NCBI GenBank assembly: GCA_015183035.1
Contig: JACZZP010000010.1
Coordinates: 1,674,001 to 1,738,000 of the forward strand
Source of the DNA: Meloidogyne chitwoodi
Lineage: Eukaryota > Nematoda > Chromadorea > Rhabditida > Meloidogynidae
Length of the DNA: 64,000 nucleotides
Direction: 5' to 3'
A program made the position numbers and the translations under genes. Shown here piece after piece: positions 23,325 to 34,573 of this stretch (position 1 is its first letter; each line of letters starts with the position of its first letter). The notes under the pieces were generated by a model. The model ran no database searches. It was not told the DNA's origin and was given only the letters and a program-made list of their open reading frames with translations.

Positions 23325-25114
23325 TGATATGCAACGAAAAGATCGAGATTCATATGGTCAGGGAGAAAATGATCATTATGTTCAGAGTAGTTCCGGAGCA
23401 AATCGTGGGCGTAATGAACCTCGACATGGTCAATCAGGAAGTAAATCACGAGGACGGAGTGAAGGACCTGCACGAGGAGAACCTCAAGTATTAAAATCTT
23501 TAGTTTACTTCTCTAGTAAATATTGTAATAACATCTTATATTTTAGCCTTCGTTCATATCTTTATAGTGCCTAATCATTGCGTGGTTGATAAAAAATATT
23601 TTAATTTAGGATCGTCCTTCTAGAAGCTTTTCGTCTACATTTCTTCAAACTACGACAAAATTAGGAACTAGAATTCCAGTTTTAATTCCCATACAAAAAA
23701 AGGATACATCTCAAAGCGAGGTTTTTAAATATTTTTTATTTAAATTCGGGATGAATATAGAACATTGCCCGAATAAAGTCTGTTGTTATGTAACTATCTT
23801 TTCAATATTTTGAATTTCGTTTTCCATTACTATCTTTATATTATACCCGTAATCCAATATAACCAAATTTACCTCATTTTTAACTTTTAAGAATATTTTA
23901 TTTAAATTATTTTATATTACAATTTAGTCACCTGATATGGTTCAATTGGAAGCAGAACAAAATATTCTGACAATTAAGGTTCTTTTTGATTAAAAAAAAT
24001 AAATTTATTCAATCAAAAGAAAAATGGAAAATTCAAAAATGTTTAAAATCACTCTTTTTTCGTGTTTGTTACGTAATTTAGATTTATTATTTTTGATTAA
24101 ATTTAATGACATTTCTTTTAAATAAGTTAAATTTCTTTTATAATCTTAATTAGGATACAAACATTGAAGTTGGTGACAATTTGGAAGATCACGATGAAGA
24201 ATATGATAGTTCTGGTTTTCAAAAAGTACCTGAGGTTTCAATTATTATTAATTATTAAGATAGTTACATTAATTTTTTAGAAATTGAGCAGGAAAGATAT
24301 TAAGATGAAAGAAATAAAAGTATAAACCTTAACTTTGTAATTCTTTAAATTGTTTTTATTTTGAGGAACTTATTGATGAGAAAATGAAAGAAGTTGGTGA
24401 GAAAAATTGGAATGTAGTAGGCGCTTTTGGCAACAATTTGAAGAAATTTTTTGAAGAACAAGACTTAACAGATTTGGATAATCAAATGAAGCGCGACAAG
24501 GTTACTTTTGATTTTATTTTAAACAAATTTCGTTCAAAAATAGGAAAATCAATATTCTCCATATGATTTGATAACTAAGGCAAAAATATTTAAGAAAAAT
24601 GGTGATTATTTGAATTCGTCTGAAATGGTATATACTTTTTAAAATATAAGATTTAACCTTATTTTAGATATGGGCTTGTTTTTCATGTGCAACATGTTTG
24701 TATTATCATGGCTTAGGAATAGACATTGAGTCACATACTGGTACGAATATACTTGCGTGTATTTTAAGTGAATGTCATAGAGACTCAGGGACAACAGAAC
24801 ATCTTGAGCACGCTATAATATGCGCTAATAAGTATTTTTTGCTATTTAATAAAATTTTATATAACTTTTTAGAGCTCATAAAGCTTTCTATCGAAAGGGG
24901 AGTAGTGGAAAGTTTTATCAACGAAATTAAAAGTATAGACGTAGATGTTGTTAACATGGAGATAAATAAGAAGAAAGTTAATGATGTATTATCAGATGAA
25001 AGATATGGTCGGATTCAATTATATGATAAAAAACACAATGCTTACGTATTTGGATCTTTATTAAATTTCACAAAGATCGCAGACAGACCCGAGAAAGCAT
25101 TTTATTCAAAATAA
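23325..25114 (+). CDS. Protein with RG-rich N-terminus and HEPN/PaREP1-like helical domain; apparent frameshift near 24898
   Basis: The ATG at 23329 follows a 'ttttccag' acceptor. The first half is disordered and rich in Arg, Gly, Ser and Gln (NRGRNEPRHGQSGSKSRGRS). The second half is helical: NVVGAFGNNLKKFFEE, then SPYDLITKAKIFKKNGDYLN, then SSEMIWACFSCATCLYYHGL, GIDIESHTG and HLEHAIICANK. The pattern 'GDY..S.EM.WAC...A....G..I.SHT' with a later 'A...AFY' resembles HEPN-fold proteins of the PaREP1 type, known mainly from archaea and bacteria (weak, inferred). After the intron 24832-24872 the frame reads AHKAFYRKG, but the downstream protein-like frame VVESFINEIKSIDVDVV is reached only if one G of the GGGG run at 24898-24901 is dropped. 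Without that, translation ends after KGSSGKFYQRN. Whether this is an assembly error, a real mutation or an alternative splice cannot be told. Confidence 0.6.
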
Positions 25115-25430
25115 TCAAATGTGTAGAAAAATGACAATACTTCCTAAGAATTTTAAATTATGTATTAAATATTATATACAAGTATTTTTATATTTGATGT
25201 TTTTACAATTTGCTTTTGAGTTAAAATAAAAAATTCTAGAATTATTTGCTTTCATTTCTTTTTAATACTATGTATACATTGTTTACAATTAAACAAATGA
25301 TTTTTTGATTATATGCTCTATTGATTTGTATTAGTCTTTGTTCTGATGCAGGGGATCAATACATTTTTCTGTCAATAAAATATTGAAGCACCATTTCACA
25401 CTTTATTTTTTTAGAAATTAAAAAAACGTT
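25115..25430. other. Intergenic
   Basis: AT-rich spacer ending in a 'tttttttag' acceptor at about 25413, 17 nt before the WDR3 start, where trans-splicing is likely. Confidence 0.45.
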
Positions 25431-28400
25431 ATGGGTTTGACAAAGGATTTCTTAAAATTTCAACATTTTGGTTATTTTAATTTGCTTGCTTCAGCTAATG
25501 GAATGGTTCAATTTGTTGATAATGTCACCTGTGCTGTTGTTGCTTCTGAAAATATTTCTTTTTATAATATGAGGACATTAGCATTGGTTTATTTTATTTT
25601 TTAGTAATAAATATAAAATTTTAAGACCAAACAAATTAGATGTGAAGGAAAAATAGTTAATTCTTTTGCATTAACTAAAGATAAATCAAAAATAGCAATT
25701 GGATATAATGATGGAACTATTCATTTACATAGACTGGACGATGAAAGTAAATTCTGTTTTTAGATAAATTTGATATTTTTTAAGGTTCTCCAATTGTATT
25801 TAATGGTCATAAAACTGGAGTAAATTGTTTGGCTTTTAGCAATGATGGTTTTATTTTAGCCAGTGGAGGAAAGGTTTTTTAATTTTTTAAACAATAATTC
25901 TGAATTAGTATAATTATTTTAATTTTTGTTAAAAAAAATTAAATTATAATGTTAAATGCTTTTCTAAAGATTATAATCACTATAACAAATTTTAGGACTC
26001 AGTTATTGCTCTCTGGGATGTATTAAATGAATCAGGCATTTGCAGTCTATATGGCCATAAAGGTTCAATAACTCATTTACGTTTTGTTCAGAATGGACTT
26101 TATCTTGTTTCAAGGTTGAAATTATTCCGTTAATAAATATATATATATATGTATGTATATATTTATAGCTCTAAAGACACTCAACTTCGCTTTTGGAGTC
26201 TTTTAAATAAATGTTGTTTTTATTTACTTGCTGAAAGTCAGACAGAAATATATTCTTTTGCATTACTCAATAATGAAAATTTATTGGTTGTTGCAAATTC
26301 TGAAATTGAATTACTTGTATTTGAACTTACATGGAATAAAGAAATATTAGAAGAAGATGATTCTGATGAAGAGGATGATTTGAATAAAAAAAGAATACGT
26401 TCAGAAGATGTTGATATTGATGAACAATTTTTGAAGGAGGATTTTCAAGCAAATGTGAATCTAAAGCAAACTTATTTTTGTATTGTTAATTTTTGATTTT
26501 AGAAAATTTTACGATGCAAAAAACGTGGATCTTTATTGCGGCAAGCTAAAGGTCGTGCTCTTCAATTATCTGTTTCAAGTGATGAAGCTATTTTTTGTTG
26601 TGTAGGAGCTGATTCTTTAGTTGATATTTATAGGTTTTTTTCTTATTATTATTTTTTAATATAAAAAATGTTTAAGAACTTTTACAAAAAAGGAAAGCAG
26701 TAAACGTTTTCGAAAAAAGTTGAGAAAACTTCGTCAGCGAATGGAACTCAATGAGAATGAGTTAGTTTTAAAATCAAATTTATCTTTAATTTTTAAGAGA
26801 AAATACACCTGAATCATCATCTCAATTGTTAAAATTAGAAGATCAAGTAAACAAAGATATTACTACAATTATTGCTAGAATTGGTGATTATAGAGCTGAT
26901 TCAAAAGTTAAATGGATTGATATTTGTGATTCATTTACTCTTCTTCCTAATGGAAAAACTAGAGAATATAGGGTATTTATTATAAGGGAATATTTTTAAT
27001 TTAATATGTTTATATATTTTTTAGTTTTATTGTCTTCTAAAATCTAATAATGTTTTGGGTGTTTCTGTCCGAGTTGATTGGAAAAGCAGTGCCACCGAAT
27101 CTTTTCTTTTAACAAATATAGGACAGGTTATTATTATTTTTTGCGATTTTATTTTCATAAAAGTATTATATGATTTTATTTGTCAAATATGATTTTTTTT
27201 AATTTTAGCGTGTCCATAGAACTGATGTCAGAGCTCTTACACTTTCATCTAAATCAGATATTATTGTAACTGGATCAAGTGAATCTGCAATTGTTTGGGA
27301 TTTACAAGAATTGGTGTCATTAAATAAACTTGTTGCTGTTGGTCTTGTTCAAATTTCTGCTGCTTTACTTTTTGCTTCTGATACACAATTAATTTTGGCA
27401 ACAAGGGTAGTAGTTGAAAATTTGTTAAATTAATTTAATTATTTTAATTTTTAAGACTGGATCTTTGTTTTTATTTAATTTAAAAACCTGTGAATTGATC
27501 GAAAGGAGTGATTCTGTTCATGATTCTATTACGGGACTTTGTTCTTTCCCCAATAATGTATATTTATTTTAATTATTTTATAAAAATTATATTTTTATTT
27601 TAGGATGGATTCATTTCTTTTGGTCAAGATAAGAAGGCCAGATTTTGGAATTTTGAAAGAGTAAAAGATTCTGAAGATCGGTAAGAGAATCTTGTATTTT
27701 AATTTAAAGAAAATATATTTATAATTTTATTGGAAATGATAGGAAATTAAATTATTTAAATTTCAGTGATTACCTATCAATTCGATCAAAACGTATACTT
27801 GAACTTCAAGATGAGCCTTTATGTTCAGCAATTTCCCCAAATGGAAAATTTGTTGCATTTGGTTTATTAGATAATACTTCAAGAGTTTTCTTTATGGATA
27901 GTCTAAAATATTTTGTATCATTATATGGACATTCATTACCAATTTATTGTATTGATATTTCTCCTGTGAGTGAAAAAAAGATTTTGTAATTTTTAAATAA
28001 AATATTTATTTAAAGGATAATAAATTAGTAATTACTGGTTCTGGTGATAAATCTGTAAGAATATGGGGACTTGATTTTGGTGATTGTCATCGATCATTAT
28101 TTGCTCATGATGGAAAGTATTTTTTTGTTTTTTTAATATTCTTTTGGACTAATTTGAAAATTTTTTAGTGTAACTTGTGTTCAATTTTGTACTAATTTGG
28201 CTGATGAAGAAAAGCTCTTTTGGTCTGCTGGAAGTGATGGGAAATTAAAAGTTTTTATTTAAAAAATATTAATTTATTTATTTTTAAAATTTATATATTT
28301 TTAGCAATGGGATGCTATATCCTTTAATCATATTCAAACATTAAATGCTCATACTGATCAAATTGATGTAATTGCACAAAATTTTGACAGCAAAATATTG

Positions 28401-29571
28401 GTTTTTTAAATTTAATTTATTATTAAAATTTAATTTATTTTTGAGATTTCTGCTTCACGTGATAAATCTATACGAGTTTGGGAAATAACAGATGAAATTA
28501 TTATATTACAAGAAGAACAAGAAAGGAAACGAGAAGAAGATTATGAGAAACGTTTGACAGAAGAAGAAGATATTGTTTGTTTGTTTTTTAAATTTATTTA
28601 TTTTCTAATTGAAAAATTATATATTATAATTAAATTATTAATAATTACTAGTTATTTATCTTTTTAGGTGCCAGGAGAAATTAAAAATTCTGAAAGTGGT
28701 TTAGCTTCATTAAAGAGTATTGAAACCATAAAATCTGTAAATTTTATTTTTTAAAATAATAACTTTAAATAATTTTTATAGACTGAAAGTATAATGGAAG
28801 CAATTGAAATTATCCGTCAAGAACATATTGAACACGAAAATGATAATGAGGTTTTCAAATAATTAAAAATATTTTTCTTGAATTAAATACTTTTTTTTAA
28901 ACAAATAAAAAATAAATATTTTAGCACATTCCTCATATTTTATTGAGATCATATTCAAATTGTGCTTATCATTTATTTATTGCTGATACTTTGGAGAAAA
29001 TTCAAAGAAGGTTTAATTAAATTTAAATTATTTTAATTAATTGTTTTTTTTTAAATTTAAGTTCATTAGAAAAATGTTTACTGTCTTTATCTTTTTCATA
29101 TGTACCTGAACTTCTTACAGAATTATGCAAATGTATTAAAGAATTTTATAAAACAGAATTGATGGAAAGAATTATTTTTTATTTAATAAGGTTAATAATA
29201 AAAATATATTTTTTAAATAATTATTTTAAAATTTAATTTATTTGTTTCAGAACTAATTTAGAATATTTATTTATTTTTTTAGAATTCATCACAATCAAAT
29301 AATACATTCAATTGAATTACTTCCTATTATTGATAAATTAAGAACAGTAATTCCAACTATTATTGACTTTTCTGCTGTAAATTTGAATTTAATTTTTAAT
29401 TAATTTATTTTTAATTTTTAGAGTCAAATTGGCTTTAATATTGCAGCATTAAAATTTCTTCAAATGAGTTTGGAAGATAAACAAAACGAAAAATTATTTC
29501 AAAAATCCCTTAATTCTGCAGAAAGTGTTGGTAAAAGAAGAAGAAAAAAGCAAAAAAATATTAATAAATAA
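25431..29571 (+). CDS. WDR3: WD repeat protein 3 / UTP12 (U3 snoRNP, small-subunit processome)
   Basis: WDR3 (yeast Utp12/Dip2) is a tandem beta-propeller protein of the UTP-B complex needed for 18S rRNA processing in the nucleolus. The ATG at 25431 gives [10 protein letters not shown], as in the human protein (MGLTKQYLRY). WD blocks follow in order: [53 protein letters not shown] and [12 protein letters not shown]. After an acidic insert ([15 protein letters not shown], about 26350) comes the second propeller with [51 protein letters not shown] and [19 protein letters not shown]. The C-terminal Utp12 domain includes [29 protein letters not shown] and [14 protein letters not shown], and the end is Lys-rich. 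About 20 short introns; roughly 880 residues; stop at 29569-29571. Confidence 0.95.
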
Positions 29572-29807
29572 ATATTTTTTTGTTAATTTTTTTATAAATT
29601 GTTAATTTTGAATAAAAAAAATAAAATATTAAGTTATTTTCTAAATTAATAATTATTTTAACTAAATTAAATTCTTTTTTTCTTTAAATAAATTAATTAA
29701 AATTTTTTAAAATATTTTATTTAAAAATTCTAAATTCTCTCAATATCTCTTCCTCATAATTTTTTAAATAAAAATAATGTTTTTCAAAAATTTTATATTT
29801 CTTTTTC

Positions 29808-30131
29808 TTATTGAAACCACATAAAACGATCAGGAATGTAATAAATTGGTGCTTCAATAAAATCAGAATCAGCACTAGATGATGAATAAAGTGAAGAAAA
29901 AGAGGAACGTTTTCCAAATCTTAAAAATTAAAAATAAATTAAAAATATAATAATTATAATTTAAAACCTCATTCTACTTCCTTTTGCTCTAAATTCAGTT
30001 AATAAATCATCTAAATCACCCCCAGCTGCATCTCTCCGTACCAATGGAAGTCCATTTGGATGTGGTTTTGAATTAATTTTGTTAATTAATGAAATTATAA
30101 AAAATAAGAAAAATGCCAAATATAGCTTCAT
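29808..30131 (-). CDS. flp-27: FMRFamide-like neuropeptide precursor, flp-27-like
   Basis: Two exons (30131-29968 and 29919-29808; the intron splits an Arg codon) encode a 91-residue secreted precursor. Residues 1-21 are a signal peptide (MKLYLAFFLFFIISLINKIN). A dibasic RR is followed by one peptide that ends AKGSRMRFGKR: RMRF, the amidation Gly, then a KR processing site. The processed product would be an amidated ...GSRMRFamide preceded by a GDLDDLL-type acidic helix. C. elegans FLP-27 has a single long peptide ending GGRMRF-amide with a similar GD-II-EL helix before it, which is why I choose that symbol (from memory, not searched). A Ser-rich C-terminal remainder follows. It would act as a neuropeptide ligand of GPCRs. 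This short gene is easily missed because no single exon is long. Confidence 0.82.
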
Positions 30132-31446
30132 TTTGAATAAGAAATAATATTTTTCTTAAAAAAAAATTAATTTTTATAAAATATTATTTTTAAAATAATA
30201 ATAATAATAAAGGAATATATATTAACTAATAAATTATATATATACATTAGTATTTGTCGCAAAATTTTTTAAATAATTAAATTTTGTTAAAGATTTTTAA
30301 AGTTGGGGAAAAAAATATTTTTTGCCTTTTTTTTAATCATATTAATTTATTTTATTAAATTTTTTTCTTAATAAAAGAAAATTTTTATAAAATATATTAA
30401 TTGATAAATAATTTATTTTGGAATATTTATTAAAATAAAAAACATTAACAAATTAAATAATATTTTTTTTAAACTTGGTGTGGGAAAAAAGTACTAAATT
30501 TTAGTAAAATTTGTACTTTCTTTTTTTTCTTAAAAATAAAATTATTCTTGAACTGGATTAAAAATTTTTAAAAATATAATTTCTAAAAAATTAAAAAAAT
30601 ATTGAAGAAAAAAATTTTCAAGTAAAAATCAGAGGTTAATAAAATAAATTCTCATAAATTCTCAGGGGATTAAGTTAAAATATTGTTTTATTTTTGGTTA
30701 TTGAAAAGAATATTTTATAAAATTCAAACAGACCAAAAAAAATTTTTTAAAAAAAGGTCTACATATAAATGTATCTTTTTTTCAAAAAAAATTTATAAAC
30801 AAACAAAAAAAGTTGTTTATTATATGTTAGAATATTCTTGTCTTTTTTATGTTGAAGACTTAATCCAGGAAATTCAATTTTTTTTCTTACGCACAAAAAG
30901 TATTTTTTTATTTTTATTTTTGGATATTTTGAATTATAAATGAATAAATTTTTGAAAAAAATTTTTAAAGAGATGACGAAATAAATTTAAATAAATTTAT
31001 TTTTAGAAAATTGTTTTTTCCTTTTTTTGTTTCTCTTATTTTTTAAGTAATTTTACTTTTTTAGAAAGTCATGAAATAATAAAAAAATATTCAAATAATT
31101 TAAAGATATTTAAATCATCATTTGTTAAGGAACAATTTATAAAAAATATTAAAATTAATTTTTAAATAAAAAAAATATTTTATTAAAAAAATCTTAAAGA
31201 GTTTGAAAATAAAATAAAAAGCTTTTTAAATATTTCTTTAAATAAATAAAATTTATATAAATTAAAAGGAAAAATTAATTTTTAGATTAATAAAAGTGTG
31301 AACAAAAATGGCGTTTTAAAAACTCAGTAAAAGACTTTAAAAGTTTTTTTAATATCTTTTTTATCTTTCTTTAATTGGCTACATTTTTAAGAAAATATTT
31401 CTTTTTTTTTGCAATTCTAATTAAGAAAATGACGAGGAAATTGTTT
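30132..31446. other. Intergenic, extremely AT-rich
   Basis: This lies upstream of the neuropeptide gene. It consists of A and T tracts, with a (taa)n run near 30195-30212. Open frames such as the one at about 30683-30943 are low-complexity Lys/Phe/Tyr translations without coding character. Confidence 0.6.
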
Positions 31447-31673
31447 AAATTTTTGAATTTATATTAAAATTTTTTTTAAATTCTAAATTTTGAGTTTAAA
31501 TAAAAATTTTTGAATTTATATTAAAATTTTTTTTAAATTCTAAATTTTGAGTTTAAATAAAAATTTTTGAATTTATATTAAAATTTTTTTTAAATTCTAA
31601 ATTTTGAGTTTAAATAAAAATTTTTGAATTTATATTAAAATTTTTTTTAAATTCTAAATTTTGAGTTTAAATA
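31447..31673. repeat. 57-bp minisatellite, 4 copies
   Basis: The landmark tgagtttaaat recurs at 31491, 31548, 31605 and 31662, an exact 57-bp period, and the copies are essentially identical. The unit is A/T only apart from three G and one C. The array sits 13 bp past the PPIL2 stop codon, on its 3' side. Confidence 0.95.
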
Positions 31674-31685
31674 GAAAAGTTACAA

Positions 31686-34059
31686 CTAAACTTGAAGAAC
31701 TTTTTTCTTTATATCAGTTGCTGTCTCATTGTCAGTTTGCTGTTTTAGACAAAAATAATATTAAAATATTTCATTAATTAAAATTACCGCTGCTCTCCTA
31801 ACTGCAATTCTAATATCGGGTCTAATATATTTGCCTACACCGGATGAGTATGATTTCGGTTTTTGAACTTCTGTTTGATGTTGCTTTTTAATACATGATT
31901 CTTGTTCTGAAGCATTTGCTTGAAATTAAAAAATTAATATAGAATAAAGTTAATTAATCCTCTTTAACCTTTAATAGACAAAGCTTTTCTTTCTATTCGC
32001 AATACTTCAGCTGCGGCTTCAAATGGATCTACAAAAACTTCTGCAGCCATAAATCGTACATCTTCTAACGGACGATCTTCTTTATCAGTTTCTACATTTT
32101 CTATAGCACATAATGTTGTTGCTCCTCCGACAAGACGACCAAAAACTGTGTGTTTTCCATCCAAATTTGGACAGGCAGCAAATGTTATAAAACTAAAAAA
32201 TTTTTAGAATATAAATGATATGCATAGTAATTTGAGTTTTACAAAAATAGTAACTAATTATTGATCAAATTTTAATAAGTTTTAAAAATTTCTGTTAGTC
32301 AAATAAATTACAATTGAGAACGGTTAGTATCACTTCCTCGATTAGCCATGCTGAGAATCCCCTTTTGATCATGTTTGTAAGTTCCCTGGAACTCATCTTT
32401 AAATGGATGATCCCAAATAGATTCACCACCAGTTCCTGTGCCAGTAGGGTCACCGCCTTGAAGCTGAAATGTAAAATATTGTAAGTTATAATTTAAATAT
32501 CTCTAATTATGTATTTATTTTTGAATTTAAATATATTTAAGCTGAAAAATATAAAAAATACCACAAAACCAGAAACAACTCTGTGAAAAATGAATTGTTG
32601 TAATATCCATTTTTGCAATGAACAATAAAAGTTTCACAAGCACGTGGTGCATGTTTACAAAAAAGTTCCATATTTAAAGGACCAAAGTTAGTGACAATTC
32701 GAACATATCCATTACGAGTTACACGAGAATATCTATTAAAAATAAATAAAAATTTGACATTTTTATCTACCAATAAATATTAAAATTTGTGGATTTTAGT
32801 TAAAAAAACTAACTTAACATCATCCTCATCTATAATAGCTGCTTTATTACTCGTTACAGGCTCCATTGTTGTTGATGTCAGCCCTGCAGCTACTTTTCCT
32901 TGAGAAAAATGTGCTGCATTTATCGAATCAGCTATTTTTTCTGTTGCTTTTTCTTCAGTCTAATTTAAAAATTTAAAATATTAAAAAATAAAGACTTTAT
33001 GAATGTATTGTTTTTCCAGCTGTAAAAGAGCTTCTTTCGCCTCATTATTTAAAGAATTTAAAAAATATTTTGGCTGTTGCATTGCCAATTTCTCTTCTAA
33101 AAGTGACTCTTTTGTTTTTGTGTCAAATTGAACATGATAATAGTGTTCAATGTTAAATTTGTCCAAATTTTGGGGGTCTTGGAGAATTATAATATCCTGA
33201 GAAAATGAATCGAAATTTTAAAAAATTAAAAATATTCACATGTTAAATAATAATAATAAACCTTTCGTTGAAAAGGTTTATCCGTTAGTAAATCCTTCAA
33301 ATGATTTCTCTTCAAATTTAGCTCATCAACTGCCTCCATTGAGTAGACATTCCCTGTAGTTCGAATTGCAGCAATAATGCTTGTTTGAGTGAACATTTTA
33401 TATGTGACTGGACAACGAAAGCTCCCTTGATTATAAAAATAAAAAATTTAGGAAATTTTGAATTTATAAAAATAAACTATTATTGAAGTTAAAATGTTAA
33501 ATTTTCTAAAAAATATAAAATTCACCATCCTTGTCCTTGGCAAAAGTAAGCACCGTCAAATCCTTGTTAGACAATTTTTTTCCAGTCACTGGGCATAAAC
33601 TATAATTTTTTATGTATGGAGTAATATGACTAAAAAATTAAAGATGAAAATAAATTTAAAAAATTAAAATGATAAAAATTTATTTAAAAAGTTCGGCAAC
33701 AATGAAATTTGTGTTATAATTAATATGGAAAAACAAAATTTAATATTGCCAAATTTTTATTAAACTAAAACATTAAACCTCAGATCATAAATAACACCAT
33801 CTGGTGTACAAACAGGATCTTCAAATGGCAAAAAAGAAAGCGCACAATGTGTAAAAGGAAGACGTTTAAATTGGGCTCTTTGAATTCTCGTAGCAGTATC
33901 TTAAAATGAAAAAGTAAAATGAATCAGTTAAATTTTACCATCTTTATGGCCTCCATAGGCTTCTTTCCATTCCTTTGTAGTCAGATACCTTAATCATAAA
34001 ATGTAAACATAAAAAACAAAGACCCACAATTTATCACTTTGATGTTGCTTTTTACCCAT
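31686..34059 (-). CDS. PPIL2: Peptidyl-prolyl cis-trans isomerase-like 2 (U-box + cyclophilin)
   Basis: PPIL2 (Cyp60) is a nuclear, spliceosome-associated cyclophilin with a U-box. The ATG at 34057-34059 gives [15 protein letters not shown], then EWKEAYGG (human MGKRQHQKDKMYIT...YGG). The U-box region reads [39 protein letters not shown] and [11 protein letters not shown], then [20 protein letters not shown] and [20 protein letters not shown]. The cyclophilin domain carries [78 protein letters not shown], and [11 protein letters not shown]. The catalytic Arg region (FHR..) lies at an exon junction near 32580. The tail is basic and Gln-rich, ending at the stop 31686-31688. About 540 residues. 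Confidence 0.94.
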
Positions 34060-34573
34060 TAGATTAAATTTAATAAAATTGGACTAAGAAATTGATATGA
34101 CACTCTAAAGAAGTATAGTTTGTATAATTTAATCTGCCATGTAAATTATTTTTAAATAAAATTGCAAATTTTCCTTTGAAAAATGAAAGCAGTTGATGAG
34201 CTAAAAATTTGATGGGAGCTACATTTTTGAGAGTACGACGCGGGAAGCGTTGAAAAATTCTTGATAAGTTACGACAGGGGGAATGTTCAAGATACTTTCG
34301 ATCAATAAAGCTTTTAGCTTTAAGAGTCCTATTGGGATTTTGTTACTTTTAATATTTTCTCCATTAGCGCTTTGAAGTTGTGCTGCGATTATCGGACAAA
34401 TCTCCTACGGACTATTCATCCAATTTTTTCGGAAAATTCCTCTTCAATGGGAAATCCTTTTTTTTAGCGGAAAATGTCTGTCCGAATAAAATCTCAAATA
34501 CAGATTATTCAAACATAATACAATTTTTTAAATGATTTAAATAATTATTTTAATAATGTGATGACAATACTTC
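34060..34573. other. Intergenic between PPIL2 and the kinase-like gene
   Basis: This stretch is less AT-rich than its neighbours. A weak inverted pair (cggacaaat at 34393; tgtctgtccg ending 34484) could be a decayed small element, but no clear unit was identified. Confidence 0.35.

Noticed and set aside
30683..30943. 86-residue open frame in the intergenic region
   Set aside because: Phe, Lys, Ile and Tyr low complexity typical of random AT-rich DNA; no splice or start context.
34393..34484. Possible short terminal inverted repeat element (cggacaaat...tgtctgtccg)
   Set aside because: Only about 7-8 bp match at the ends, with no target-site duplication.
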